This document shows, piece after piece, positions 8,271-17,377 of a stretch of 64,000 bases of DNA; the stretch's first letter is position 1; every line of letters begins with the position of its first letter. The stretch comes from CAVRIA01 sp963721115 (lineage in GTDB: Bacteria; Desulfobacterota; Binatia; HRBIN30; CADEER01), in the NCBI GenBank assembly GCA_963721115.1, contig CAVRIA010000012.1:62001-126000 (forward strand), in the 5' to 3' direction. Position numbers and translations under genes: made by a program. The notes under the pieces are model-generated. The model worked only from the letters and a program-made list of their open reading frames with translations, was not told where the DNA came from and made no database searches.

Positions 8271-10784
8271 TCAGCGAGAGGCGGCCTTCAATGTCGTCGA
8301 GTCGTTGCGCTTGATCGCGGCGCCGTCGAAGACGGCTCCCCAGCAGAGATCACTGTCGCCGTTCACCAGCTGCGCGACCAGGGGAGTGGACGCCGGCAGG
8401 GTGGGCGTGGAGAGACCGGTTCCGCGGGCGGTGATGCGAACGCGTGCGCTTCCGCCGCTCTCGCGAATCAGAACCCGCGCCGCCTGCGAGGACTCCTTAC
8501 TTCGATAGATCAAACCGTCGGCTCTGCGGCGCCGTCTCCATCGGTACGGGTCGGGCGGGATGACGAGCTGGCCCGCGCGTACGCCGCCGTCTCCGGCGTA
8601 CAGGCAGAGCGCGTACTCGGCGTCGCGCGTCGGATCCGGCAGGGTCGCGGCGGCGGAGTCGTCGGCGCCGTCCCACCGCCAGGCGATCCTGGTCATCCCG
8701 GCCGACGTCGCGATCCGCAGCGTGCTCCGCGCGGCGACCCGGCATCCGGTCTGCGGGGCCGGGGGGCAGGGAGTCAGCCAGTCCTGCGCCGCGGCGAGAT
8801 CGTCGCGGGCATCGCCCAGCTCACTGGCGCTGAGAGTGGCGTCGGTGTCGAGCGCCGCCTCCGCGGCGGCGAAGTGCGCGCGGGCGCTCGCCGTGCGGGC
8901 GTCGGCGCCCGCCTCGGATGACGCGTCGAGCTCGCCGGCGGCGGCCGCGGCGGCGATGGCGTCCCGCGTGGCATCGAGCTGCACCTGTCCGCGCTGAATC
9001 GCATCGCGGGCGCGCTCGACGTCCGACGTCAGTGCGGCGAGACCGCGGTTCGCGAGGTCGTCGCCTTGTCCGACGCCGGCCTGTGCCTGGCGGCGCGCGG
9101 CGAGCGAAACGACCGAGTCGGGAACGAAGCGCGAAGCGCCCTGGAAGGTTCCGGTGTAGATCGTTCCGTCCGGTCCGACCTCGGTCGCGGCGAAGATGGA
9201 GTTCTCGCAGCTGGCGGGGAGGCGCTGCAGGACGGGCGACAGGATCGGGCCGAGAATCGAGGCCGCGACCTGGTCGAGCACGATCTGCGAGCAGGTCGTC
9301 TGGGCGCTGGGAACGAAGAAGCGCGAGGCGCCGCTCGCGAAGTCGAGAGCCTCCAGGCCCCAGCTGCCCTCGCGCTGTCCGATGCCGTACATCAGACCGG
9401 TCGCCTCGCTCATCGTCGGGATGCCGTTCGGCAGACTGATCGTCGGGTTCGTCCACACGGTGTGACAGGTACGCGTCTGCGGGTCCCAATCGATGCGCTC
9501 GACCCCGTGCGGCGCGACCGCGGGATTGCCCCCTTCGAGCGCCGCGAGCGCTGTCGCGAGGGCGGGGATGGGACTCTGGATGTTGCTCTCGTCGGAGAGG
9601 AGGTTGTTCACCACGACCGACGCGTAGCCGCGCACCAGGACCGACTGCTCCGACAGCGTACGGGTCGCGTTCGGATCGCCGAAGGTGACGGGGACCTCGC
9701 AGGCGATGCGCGGATCGACGCCGGGGGCGATCGGCTGCCAGTCGGCGGGGATCTCGTCGCGCCACAGGAGGACGAGGTGCATGAGCTCGCGGCCGTCGGT
9801 GATGACGACGAAGTGATCGTCGTCCAACGCCGTCCCCATCAGGCTCGGGGTCGAACCGGAGCCGGGGCCGAGCCGCAGGACGGAGAAGGGCGGGTCCGAC
9901 TCGTAGGCGGTGCGCCAGACCTTGCTCAGCGCGGCGCCGTCCCACTGGTACTTGATGACCGCCCTGTTGGTGACGACGTAGATGCCGCCGTACTCGTCGG
10001 CCGCGATGCTGTTGGAGACCGTTTCGAGGTCACCGTCGGGAATCGAGGTGTCGTCGCAAGCGGCGCCGTTCTCGGAGGGCAGCGAGACCACGTTGGCGGC
10101 GTCCATGTCCGCCTCGTCGCTCGGGATGACGCCGACGGCGGCCTGCTGGGTGACGAAGGCGAGGTGACCGTCGGGCAGCATCACGCCGCCGACCAGCAGG
10201 TCGCTGGCGCGGCAGAAGGCGCTGGCGGGCAGGAAGACGCGCTTGGCCAGCTCGATCGGCGAGGAGCGGTCGCCGGCGATGCTGTCGCGATAGATCTCCA
10301 CGAAATTGGCGCGCCCGAGGATGAAGTTCGAATCGCGATCGACCACCGAGTAGGCGCCGCTCACGCCGAGGGGAATCACCGGTGGGTTCGTCTCCCTGTC
10401 GGCCGGAACGTAGCTGTCGATCAGCGTGAACGTTCCCGTGTCCAGCTTGAACACCGCGTTCGTCAACCCCAGCTCCGCTCCCCATAGCGCGGCCTGACCG
10501 TCGGCGTAGCTCGGGCTGATCGCCAGGGTGATCGGCGGCCCGGTGAGATCGACGTGCTGCGCCGTGACCGTCTGTCCGGAGGCGGGACCGGGCAAGCCGG
10601 ACGATCCCTGCGCGTACGGGTTGTGGTGCGAGATCGGCCAGGCCGAATCGGCGAGGGCCGGACTGCAGAGCGGCTCGTCCGGAGCCAGCGGCGTCAGACA
10701 CGGCGTCGCAGACGCCGCGGCGGCGGCGCCGGTGAGCCACAGGGCCAAGAACGAGGTGAAAAGAAAACGCGCGCCTGAAGACAT
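8271..10784 (-). CDS. Large exported protein, propeller-like, with coiled-coil segment
   Basis: Starting at ATG 10784 (MSSGARFLF) the protein has 837 residues and a clear Sec signal peptide ending near SATP. A longer in-frame start at 10835 would bury the signal. Residues ~50-560 contain repeated beta-strand blocks with DGHLAFVTQ, EYGGIYVVTNRAVIKYQWDG and GPDGTIYTGTF, resembling a beta-propeller. Residues ~590-690 are Ala/Asp-rich helices, probably a coiled coil. The C-terminus (SDLCWGAVFDGAAIKRNDSTTLKA) matches a short tail motif I associate with exported proteins of this group. Function is not known. Divergent from the acyltransferase at 10933. Confidence 0.7.
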   Translation of the reverse strand: MSSGARFLFTSFLALWLTGAAAAASATPCLTPLAPDEPLCSPALADSAWPISHHNPYAQGSSGLPGPASGQTVTAQHVDLTGPPITLAISPSYADGQAALWGAELGLTNAVFKLDTGTFTLIDSYVPADRETNPPVIPLGVSGAYSVVDRDSNFILGRANFVEIYRDSIAGDRSSPIELAKRVFLPASAFCRASDLLVGGVMLPDGHLAFVTQQAAVGVIPSDEADMDAANVVSLPSENGAACDDTSIPDGDLETVSNSIAADEYGGIYVVTNRAVIKYQWDGAALSKVWRTAYESDPPFSVLRLGPGSGSTPSLMGTALDDDHFVVITDGRELMHLVLLWRDEIPADWQPIAPGVDPRIACEVPVTFGDPNATRTLSEQSVLVRGYASVVVNNLLSDESNIQSPIPALATALAALEGGNPAVAPHGVERIDWDPQTRTCHTVWTNPTISLPNGIPTMSEATGLMYGIGQREGSWGLEALDFASGASRFFVPSAQTTCSQIVLDQVAASILGPILSPVLQRLPASCENSIFAATEVGPDGTIYTGTFQGASRFVPDSVVSLAARRQAQAGVGQGDDLANRGLAALTSDVERARDAIQRGQVQLDATRDAIAAAAAAGELDASSEAGADARTASARAHFAAAEAALDTDATLSASELGDARDDLAAAQDWLTPCPPAPQTGCRVAARSTLRIATSAGMTRIAWRWDGADDSAAATLPDPTRDAEYALCLYAGDGGVRAGQLVIPPDPYRWRRRRRADGLIYRSKESSQAARVLIRESGGSARVRITARGTGLSTPTLPASTPLVAQLVNGDSDLCWGAVFDGAAIKRNDSTTLKAASR

Positions 10785-10932
10785 GGCTTCTCCTTGTCCG
10801 GCATGGATCGCTGCTCGCCGACCGGATTGCTGCACGATTCGAATGTACGCAAGTGACTACATCCCATGTACGCAGATGCATACACCAGTGTCAAGCCGGA
10901 GGCTCATCTCGCGCGGCGCAACCAGGCGCTTC

Positions 10933-11727
10933 ATGGCTCGGCCGGGAGCCGATGTTGCCCGACGCGCCGGGAACCTTGTCCGGGCCGGCGGGGTACGGTA
11001 CGACACGAGGGTGCCTCCCCTCCCGCACGAGCCACCGGCGCGCCGCAGCCGCAGCGGTCGGTTGCTGCGCGGGCGGCTGAACGGGGCACTGCGCTACCTG
11101 CTGCCGCGCCTGGTGCAGCTCCTGTCCTACCTCGTCTTCCGCACCAGCCGCATCCGCTTCGTCGATCGCGAGCTCGAGGATCGCTGCCTGGCGGGCGGCG
11201 AGCAGATCATCTTCGCCGGGCTGCACGAGGGGATGATGATGTTGCCCTATCATTTCCGCGACCGCACCGACGGCGTGGTCATGGTCAGCGGCAGCCGCGA
11301 CGGCGACATCATCGCCGACACGGTCGAGCGCTTCGGCATGCGCAGCGTGCGCGGCTCGAGCCGCCATGGCGGCGGGCACGCCCTCGACCAGATGATCGAT
11401 GCGGTGCGTGCCGGCGGCGTCAGCGCCGGCGTGATCGTCGACGGTCCGCGCGGACCGGCGCGCGTCGCCAAAGCCGGTGCCGTGCTTCTGGCGCGCGCCA
11501 CCGGCCTGCCGATCGTCCCCGGCACGTGGTGGGCGCGGCCGCTCCTCCGGGTCGGCTCGTGGGACCGGACGATCGTGCCGCTGCCGTTCTCGCGCATCGC
11601 CTTCGCCTTCGCCGAGCCGCTGTTCGTGTCGCCGGACGCCGACCCCGACGCGGTCGAGGCGGCGCGGGCGGAGCTCACCCGCCGGCTCGACATCGCGCGC
11701 GTCAAGGCACAGGCGGCGCTCGCCTGA
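10933..11727 (+). CDS. DUF374-type lysophospholipid acyltransferase family protein
   Basis: The core carries the block typical of DUF374/LPLAT proteins: AGLHEGMMMLPYHFRD in place of the usual H(X4)D signature, SGSRDGDIIADTVERFG, GSSRHGGGHAL, VDGPRGPARVAKAGAV and GTWWARP. Family members transfer acyl groups to lipid A or lysophospholipid-type acceptors at the inner membrane. The start is uncertain: ATG 10933 gives 264 residues, and GTG 11011, closer to the conserved region, gives 238. It is followed by sugar-nucleotide and glycosyltransferase genes, consistent with envelope glycolipid synthesis. Confidence 0.8.
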   Translation: MARPGADVARRAGNLVRAGGVRYDTRVPPLPHEPPARRSRSGRLLRGRLNGALRYLLPRLVQLLSYLVFRTSRIRFVDRELEDRCLAGGEQIIFAGLHEGMMMLPYHFRDRTDGVVMVSGSRDGDIIADTVERFGMRSVRGSSRHGGGHALDQMIDAVRAGGVSAGVIVDGPRGPARVAKAGAVLLARATGLPIVPGTWWARPLLRVGSWDRTIVPLPFSRIAFAFAEPLFVSPDADPDAVEAARAELTRRLDIARVKAQAALA

Positions 11728-11859
11728 GGCTCAGGGGTCTTGCCGGGCGGCTCGGCCGGTCCACCGGACGCATGCGCTCGAGCCCGCACCGACTGGCGGC
11801 ACCGCCGCCCGTGACGATGCCTTGCCGGCCTGCTGGGTCTGCGACTAGAAGTGACCGCG

Positions 11860-12837
11860 ATGGCATTCTGGCGGGACAAGCGAGTGCTCGTCACCGGCGG
11901 GGCCGGGTTTGTCGGTTCCTTCGTGGTCGAGAGGTTGCGGGCTCGCGGGGCGGCGGAGATCATCGTGCCGCGAAGTCGTGACTACGATCTGCGCGACCTG
12001 TCGGCGATTCGGCGCCTGCTGGAAGATACCCTTCGCGACGGCAATGCCGTCGACCTGATCATCCATTTGGCGGCCCGTGTCGGCGGCATCGGCGCCAACC
12101 GCGCCGCGCCGGCGGAGTTCTTCTACGACAACCTGATGATCGGGGCGCCGCTGTTCCACGAATCATGGCGCGCCGGCGTCGGCAAGTTCGTCGCCATCGG
12201 GACCGTATGCGACTACCCGAAGTTCACGCCGGTACCGTTCAGAGAGGAAGAGCTCTGGAACGGCTACCCGGAGGAGACGAACGCCCCATACGGATTGGCA
12301 AAGAAGATGCTGCTGGTGCAGTCGCAGGCATACCGCCAGCAGTACGGCTTCAACTCCATCTTCCTTCTGCCGGTAAACCTCTACGGCCCGCGAGACAACT
12401 TCGACCCCGATACATCGCACGTGATTCCCGCCCTGATCCGCAAGTGCGTCGAAGCGAAGCAGGCGTCCAGGAAGGCGATCGAAGTGTGGGGCACGGGCGC
12501 GGCGACGCGCGAGTTTCTCTACGTCGAGGACTGCGCCGAAGCCATTCTGCTTGCGGCGGAGAGGTACGATTCGAGCGCTCCCGTGAACCTCGGGTCCGGC
12601 TTGGAAATCAGCATCGAGGATCTCATTCGCATGATCGCCCGCCTGGTCGGGCTCGACGTCGAGATCGTGTGGGACAGCAGCAAGCCGGACGGGCAGCCGC
12701 GACGCTGCCTGGAAACGAGCAAGGCGGAGAGGTTGTTCGGCTTCCGTGCCACGACGCCGCTGGAAGAGGGATTGCGGCGCACGATCGCCGAGTATCGGGG
12801 CGACCTTGCCTTTGCCCGGGTCAGGCGCCGGGCGTAG
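11860..12837 (+). CDS. fcl: GDP-L-fucose synthase-like NAD(P)-dependent epimerase/reductase
   Basis: ATG 11860 is preceded by AGAAG and gives 325 residues; GTG 11851 is also possible. It is an extended short-chain dehydrogenase with a Rossmann motif TGGAGFVGS (12-20), the ARVGGIGAN block typical of GDP-fucose synthase (72-80), a catalytic Tyr/Lys pair in NAPYGLAKK (Tyr144, Lys148), and NLYGPRDNFDP in the substrate region. The usual Ser of the catalytic triad sits in a GTVCDYP segment, where family members have SSCIYP, so Thr may replace it. GDP-fucose synthase converts GDP-4-keto-6-deoxymannose to GDP-fucose. The partner GMD dehydratase is not in the window, so the exact sugar is inferred. 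Confidence 0.8.
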   Translation: MAFWRDKRVLVTGGAGFVGSFVVERLRARGAAEIIVPRSRDYDLRDLSAIRRLLEDTLRDGNAVDLIIHLAARVGGIGANRAAPAEFFYDNLMIGAPLFHESWRAGVGKFVAIGTVCDYPKFTPVPFREEELWNGYPEETNAPYGLAKKMLLVQSQAYRQQYGFNSIFLLPVNLYGPRDNFDPDTSHVIPALIRKCVEAKQASRKAIEVWGTGAATREFLYVEDCAEAILLAAERYDSSAPVNLGSGLEISIEDLIRMIARLVGLDVEIVWDSSKPDGQPRRCLETSKAERLFGFRATTPLEEGLRRTIAEYRGDLAFARVRRRA

Positions 12838-12879
12838 CTTCGCCACCATCCGCAAAAAGGGGGGAACGGTGAGCGCACC

Positions 12880-13803
12880 GTGAGCGATACGGACATCGGC
12901 GGCGCACGCATCGTCGAGGACCGGCAGATCCCGGCGGGCGGACGAAGCGGTGGAGGCGCGCTTCCCGACGAGCTCGTCAGCGTCGTCGTCAGCTACTTCA
13001 ATCCGCGGCGAGCGGAACGGCTCCGGCTCATGACGCAGCTCTGTCTGAGCTGTCTCGCCGAATGCACCGCCAGCCGCCTGGAGCTCCTGCTGCTCGACGG
13101 CTCGGGCGCTCCCTGCGCCGACATGATCCGCTTCTGCGCTTCGATCGGCGCATCGTATCACGCCGCGCCGGAGCCCGAACGCTTCGCACGCACCTACAAC
13201 CGCGGCCTGGCCATGGCACGCGGCGATCTGCTCGTCACTTGCGCCAGCGATATTCTGGTTGCCCCGGGGTGGGACACCCCGTTGCGGACCGAGCTGCGCC
13301 GCACCGGCGCGGCCATGGCGGCACCGTATCTCAGCGCCAGCGACTACCCGGCGCAGGTGTGGCACTGGGTGATCCGCCGCCGCACCTTCGTGCCGAGCTT
13401 TCTCACCTTCAACTTGAACATGATGACGCGCCAGTGCTGGTCGATGGTCGGCGCCCTCGACGAGCAGTTCGGCGGGTCGTACAACGACATCGATTACCTG
13501 CTCCGCATGCGGGCCGCGGGCCTGGAGGTGATCGTCGCCGATGCCGGAGCGATCTGCCACTACGGCAGGCTGACGGTTTCGACCTGGACCTTCCATCGCC
13601 ACTCATCGGACCACGACCTCTTCGTCGCCAAATATCCGGGAGTCGTGCGCGACGGCGCCGTCGACTGCAGCGGCCCGCTGTTCAACCGGTCGCCGACCTA
13701 CGCAGGTCTGCGGCGCCTGCTGCGGAGGCTGCCGGAGAGGGCGGGACGCGCGCCGCTGTCGCGTCTGCTGAGCCGCTTCGAGCCCTTGTTTCACGCACGG
13801 TGA
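12880..13803 (+). CDS. GT2-family glycosyltransferase
   Basis: A 307-residue protein from GTG 12880; a G-rich Shine-Dalgarno stretch (AAAAAGGGGGG) lies just upstream, and the alternative GTG 12869 hits a stop after four codons. The GT-A fold is visible: a first strand VSVVVSYFNP, a middle segment RTYNRGLAMARGDLLVTCASDILVAPGWD with a Ser-Asp pair at the DXD position, and GGSYNDIDYLLRMRAAGLEV near the acceptor region. There is no transmembrane segment. It follows the sugar-nucleotide reductase by 42 bases, so it probably adds a deoxy sugar to a surface glycan. Confidence 0.85.
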   Translation: MSDTDIGGARIVEDRQIPAGGRSGGGALPDELVSVVVSYFNPRRAERLRLMTQLCLSCLAECTASRLELLLLDGSGAPCADMIRFCASIGASYHAAPEPERFARTYNRGLAMARGDLLVTCASDILVAPGWDTPLRTELRRTGAAMAAPYLSASDYPAQVWHWVIRRRTFVPSFLTFNLNMMTRQCWSMVGALDEQFGGSYNDIDYLLRMRAAGLEVIVADAGAICHYGRLTVSTWTFHRHSSDHDLFVAKYPGVVRDGAVDCSGPLFNRSPTYAGLRRLLRRLPERAGRAPLSRLLSRFEPLFHAR

Positions 13804-13817
13804 GCACGCCGGCCAAC

Positions 13818-13861
13818 GCCTGACCCGCCGTCGGTCCCGCTCGAGACACCGCGGGTCAGGC
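13818..13861. terminator. Long stem-loop between convergent genes
   Basis: A perfect 11-bp inverted repeat (GCCTGACCCGC / GCGGGTCAGGC) with a 22-base loop sits between the GT2 gene ending at 13803 and the convergent exported-protein gene ending at 13897. There is no T-run, but the position suits bidirectional termination. Confidence 0.5.
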
Positions 13862-13896
13862 GAACTCGACGACGGCCGGGCTCAGGCTCGACAGCG

Positions 13897-14466
13897 CTAG
13901 GGCCGGCTCTCGAGCTCGTGCAGGCGCTCCTCCAGATCGTGGACGCGCTCGCGCAGCCGCTCGACCTCGCGCTGATTCGACCGCGGGCTTGCCGCGGGGG
14001 TGGGTGTGGCGGGGGCCGCGGTCGATGGAGCGGGAGAGGGCGTCTCGGGCTGCGCCGCCGTGGTGGTGGTGGCCGGTGCGGCGGTTCCCACGGGAGGCAG
14101 CACCTCGACGCCCTTCGGGGCGCGCACGACGATCTCGATCTGATCGCGGAAGCGCCGCACCGGTCCGGTGGCGACGATCGTCTGCGCGGCGTAGTCCGGC
14201 CAGGACACGAGAAGGCCGCGGATGAGAAGCACCGACGTCCGGTGATCCTCCGCGTCGAAGAACAGGCGCAGCGCGGAGCCCTCGTCGGCGACCTCCTGCA
14301 CCGTGCCGCGCACGCCGCAGACGCGCCCGACGCAGCGCGCGGCATCGCGCCAGTCGACCGTCTCCCTCTCCTTCGCCTCCGCTGCGCACACCGCGCCGGC
14401 GGCGAGCAGCACGGCGAGGATCCGGCCCGTCCGACGACCGGTGCGGGTCGTTCGCTCGCTTCTCAT
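13897..14466 (-). CDS. Small exported protein with OB-like domain and C-terminal coiled coil
   Basis: 189 residues. Residues ~10-32 are a signal peptide (ILAVLLAAGAVCAAEA). The middle (40-115) is beta-rich (VGRVCGVRGTVQEVADEGSALRLF), with the pattern of an exported OB-fold-like domain including two Cys. A Pro/Thr/Ala linker follows (~125-160), then a heptad coiled coil (EVERLRERVHDLEERLHEL). The start codon overlaps the stop of the WS/DGAT gene by 4 bases (ATGA), so the two are translationally coupled. No specific role can be given. Confidence 0.65.
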   Translation of the reverse strand: MRSERTTRTGRRTGRILAVLLAAGAVCAAEAKERETVDWRDAARCVGRVCGVRGTVQEVADEGSALRLFFDAEDHRTSVLLIRGLLVSWPDYAAQTIVATGPVRRFRDQIEIVVRAPKGVEVLPPVGTAAPATTTTAAQPETPSPAPSTAAPATPTPAASPRSNQREVERLRERVHDLEERLHELESRP

Positions 14467-15872
14467 CGCCGGGATCGCTTCGATCCCGCCGCGCGGCTCA
14501 GCTCGCGGAACGACAGATCGACGTCGGCGGCGAAGTCCGCCAGGTCCGGCATCAGGTCCCAGTCGCCGTTGAAGCCCCAGAACAGCTTGTCCTCATAGCT
14601 GAACAGCGCGACGCCCAGCCCCTGGTTCGTGAACAGCGGCACCTGCGCGTACGCCTCCAGCAGCTTCGCGCCTAGGAAATAGAGCGGGAACGGCGGGCCG
14701 GGTACGTTGGTGACGATGAGGTTGTACGGCGACATGCGGTTGGCGAAGCGGACGCCGAGCGACAGGATCGCCGTGCCGGTCCACTCCAGGATCCGCATGA
14801 CGGAGTCGGCCCCCAGCGCCTCTCGCTTCTCCTTGAGGGCGGTCGTCGTCCGGTTCACCTTCTTCAGCCGACGCACCGGATCCGACTCGTCGATGGGAAC
14901 GGCCATCAGCCAGACGGAGACACGATTGCCGAGCGAGCGATCGCCGGGAGCGCGGACGTTGACCGGAATGGCGACACGGAAGTCGGCCCCCCTGGTCTTC
15001 GCTCCGCGCCGCTTGAAGAAGCGCCGCACGGCGCCGGCAACGGTGGCCAGCACGACGTCGTTGACCGTCACGGCGAAGTGATTCTTCACCCGCTTCACCT
15101 CGGCCAGGTCGACCTGCAGCCAGTCGACGCGGCGGTGCGGCCCGATCGGACGATTGAGCGGCGTGTCGGCCGCGCCCTGCAAGCCGGAGCTGACGGTGTT
15201 CCAGACCGCCGTCAGGCGTTGGCCCAGGTCGGACCGCAGCGCGTCGCCGCCGCGCCCCCGCGGGGCCTGCGCGAAGGGAAGTCGCGCCCGCCGCAACACG
15301 TCGTCGCGCAGCAGCTCGATGCCCGGCGGTGCCGGTAGGGGCTGCCACGCCGGGGCCCTCTCGATCCGGGTGTCGGGCTTGACCCGCATCGCCACTACCG
15401 CCAGATCGAGGCCCGAGACGCCATCGACCATGCAGTGATGGGCCTTGGTGACGGTGGCGAAGCGCCCGCGGTCGAGACCCTCGACTACCCAGAACTCCCA
15501 CAGCGGCCGGCGCCGGTCGAGCGGCTGGGCCAGGATGTCGGCGGTCAGCCGCTTCAGCGCCCGATCTCCGTCTCGCCGGGGAAGGGCGATGTGGTGTACG
15601 TGGTAGTCGATGTCGAAGCGGTCGTCGTCGATCCAGACCGGCTCGTTCGCCAACGGAACGTAGGCCAGCCGCTGGCGGTAACGCGGAACGCGATGGAGAC
15701 GCGAGGCGATGTGCCGCTTGATGCGCTCGATGTCGAGTCCGCCGCCTCGTCCCAGCCGCGGCCCGCCTCCGAAGATCGATGCGCCGCCGACGTTCATCGG
15801 CGTCTCGGGGGTTTCGAAGACGAGGAAGGACGCGTCCTGCGCCGACAGCCTTTCGTACCCTTTCGCGTCCAT
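14463..15872 (-). CDS. Wax ester synthase / diacylglycerol O-acyltransferase (WS/DGAT)
   Basis: 469 residues, the usual length for bacterial WS/DGAT. The catalytic HHxxxDG motif is intact (HHCMVDG, residues 145-151), preceded by PLWEFWVVEGL, with later blocks NDVVLATVAGAVRRF, FRVAIPVNVR and NLIVTNVPGPP. The enzyme esterifies fatty acyl-CoA to fatty alcohol or diacylglycerol to make storage lipid at the membrane or droplet surface. It lies 9 bases after the serine hydrolase and overlaps the next gene by 4 bases, forming a three-gene lipid operon that is divergent from a CoA-transferase gene. Confidence 0.93.
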   Translation of the reverse strand: MDAKGYERLSAQDASFLVFETPETPMNVGGASIFGGGPRLGRGGGLDIERIKRHIASRLHRVPRYRQRLAYVPLANEPVWIDDDRFDIDYHVHHIALPRRDGDRALKRLTADILAQPLDRRRPLWEFWVVEGLDRGRFATVTKAHHCMVDGVSGLDLAVVAMRVKPDTRIERAPAWQPLPAPPGIELLRDDVLRRARLPFAQAPRGRGGDALRSDLGQRLTAVWNTVSSGLQGAADTPLNRPIGPHRRVDWLQVDLAEVKRVKNHFAVTVNDVVLATVAGAVRRFFKRRGAKTRGADFRVAIPVNVRAPGDRSLGNRVSVWLMAVPIDESDPVRRLKKVNRTTTALKEKREALGADSVMRILEWTGTAILSLGVRFANRMSPYNLIVTNVPGPPFPLYFLGAKLLEAYAQVPLFTNQGLGVALFSYEDKLFWGFNGDWDLMPDLADFAADVDLSFRELSRAAGSKRSRR

Positions 15873-15881
15873 CCGCTCACC

Positions 15882-17201
15882 TCATGCGCGCCAGAGCTCG
15901 GACGGGATCAGCCACCCGGGCCAGGCGGAGCGCCGCGCGCGCCGCGCGCGCTCCTTTCCCGGGCGCTCATTGGCGCAGCGCAACGCGGCGCCTCCCATGC
16001 GGGCGATGCGCAGATCTCCGAACGGCGTCCCCAGGCCGCTGTTGACGATCAGGCCGACCGCCAGGTTGCGGCGCGGATCGGCCCACCCTCCCGAGCCGCC
16101 GAAGCCGAAGTGCCCGAAGCCGCGGCGGGGGATGCCGCGGGTCGTGAAGACGCCGTGATAGCCGAGCCGCCAGCGCATCTCGAAGGGGATCACCACCTGC
16201 CGCGCGACCCTGGTCTGGACCTGCGTGGCGCGCGCCAGCGTCCTCTGCGAGAGCAGCCGCACCCCGTCGATCTCTCCCCCGCCCGCCAGCGCCGCGTACA
16301 TGCGGGCCAGCGACCGCGCGGTGAACAGGCCGTTCGCAGCCGGAATCGCCGCGCGCAGGGTCTTCTCGGCGCCGAAGTCGAAGGACGTGATACCGCGCGG
16401 TGCGAGCGCGTCGAGGATGCTCTGCAGATCGAGCTGGATGCCGGGGACGCGCAGCACGCGCTGGGCGATCGCCGCCGCGCCGGCCAGGGTTTCGGCGAAG
16501 GCGCTGCCGCCAAGACCGCGCGGCAGCGGCAGGTCGATGATCCGTCCCTTCGGCCAGATCAGCTTGGCGGCGCGGTGCAGCTCGCGGCGCGGTGTTCCGA
16601 CGTACATGCCGTCCAGCCCCAGCGGCGCGGCGATCTCCTGGCGGACGAGCTGCGAGAACGACTTCCCGGTGACCCGCTGGAGGATCTCGCCGACCAGGTA
16701 GCCGTAGGTCAGACCGTGATAGCCGGTGCGCGTGCCGGGCTCGTGGATCGGCGCCGTGCGTTCGATCGCCCCGATCATGTAACTCCAGTCGAGCATCCGG
16801 TCGGCGCGGTCGATCATCTGCCGGATGTGGTAGAGCCCCGACTGGTGCGCCAGGACCTGCCGCACCGTGATCTTCTCCTTGCCCGCGTGCGCGAACTCGG
16901 GCCAGTACCGGCATACCGGATCGTCGTAATCGAGCAGGCCGCGATCGACCATGATGTGCAGCAGCGTCGACGCCACTCCCTTTGTGGTGGAGAAGCTCGG
17001 CGCCATGGTGTCTCTCGCCCACGGCCGCCCCGCCGCGTCCCTTCTCCCGCCCCAGAGGTCCACCACGCACTCGCCGCGGTGGTAGACGCACACCGCGGCG
17101 CCGCCGGGGTAGCTGGCCAGCTGGCGGCGCAGGGCCACGGCCAACGGGTAGAAGTCCGGATGGATTGTTCCGTCCACGGCGATCGATCTGCTGCTCGACA
17201 T
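15882..17201 (-). CDS. Class-C beta-lactamase-type serine hydrolase (EstB-like esterase)
   Basis: ATG 17201 (MSSSRSIAVDG) is preceded by GGGAGGGAC, a good ribosome site, and gives 439 residues; the frame stays open further upstream through a repeat (17263-17337). The SxxK nucleophile is S-T-T-K at residues 71-74, the Tyr motif is YHGLTYGYLVGE near 161, and a C-terminal GHFGFGGSGGWADP replaces the KTG box, as is typical of EstB-type esterases and class-C hydrolases that act on esters. No signal peptide, so it is probably cytoplasmic. Its place just before the WS/DGAT gene suggests ester-lipid turnover. Confidence 0.87.
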   Translation of the reverse strand: MSSSRSIAVDGTIHPDFYPLAVALRRQLASYPGGAAVCVYHRGECVVDLWGGRRDAAGRPWARDTMAPSFSTTKGVASTLLHIMVDRGLLDYDDPVCRYWPEFAHAGKEKITVRQVLAHQSGLYHIRQMIDRADRMLDWSYMIGAIERTAPIHEPGTRTGYHGLTYGYLVGEILQRVTGKSFSQLVRQEIAAPLGLDGMYVGTPRRELHRAAKLIWPKGRIIDLPLPRGLGGSAFAETLAGAAAIAQRVLRVPGIQLDLQSILDALAPRGITSFDFGAEKTLRAAIPAANGLFTARSLARMYAALAGGGEIDGVRLLSQRTLARATQVQTRVARQVVIPFEMRWRLGYHGVFTTRGIPRRGFGHFGFGGSGGWADPRRNLAVGLIVNSGLGTPFGDLRIARMGGAALRCANERPGKERARRARRSAWPGWLIPSELWRA

Positions 17202-17262
17202 GTCCCTCCCGCGATACAAACGATCGTTTACCTCTCCGCCCGCCATTGGACAATGACTCATT

Positions 17263-17337
17263 GCGGGTTGTTGGTTGTTCGTTGTTTGGTTGTTGGCTGG
17301 CCGATCCACGTTCCCCTACCAACAACCAACAACCCGC
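17263..17337. repeat. G/T-rich inverted repeat
   Basis: A perfect 17-bp inverted repeat (GCGGGTTGTTGGTTGTT at 17263-17279; complement at 17321-17337) with a 41-base loop that itself holds more GTTGTTTGG units. It fills the 176-bp gap between the divergent serine hydrolase and CoA-transferase. Related sequence occurs at 19089-19118 and 26677-26694. Confidence 0.75.
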
Positions 17338-17377
17338 AGCTCGACAACCCTCCCCTTGATGATAACATCCGGCGCGC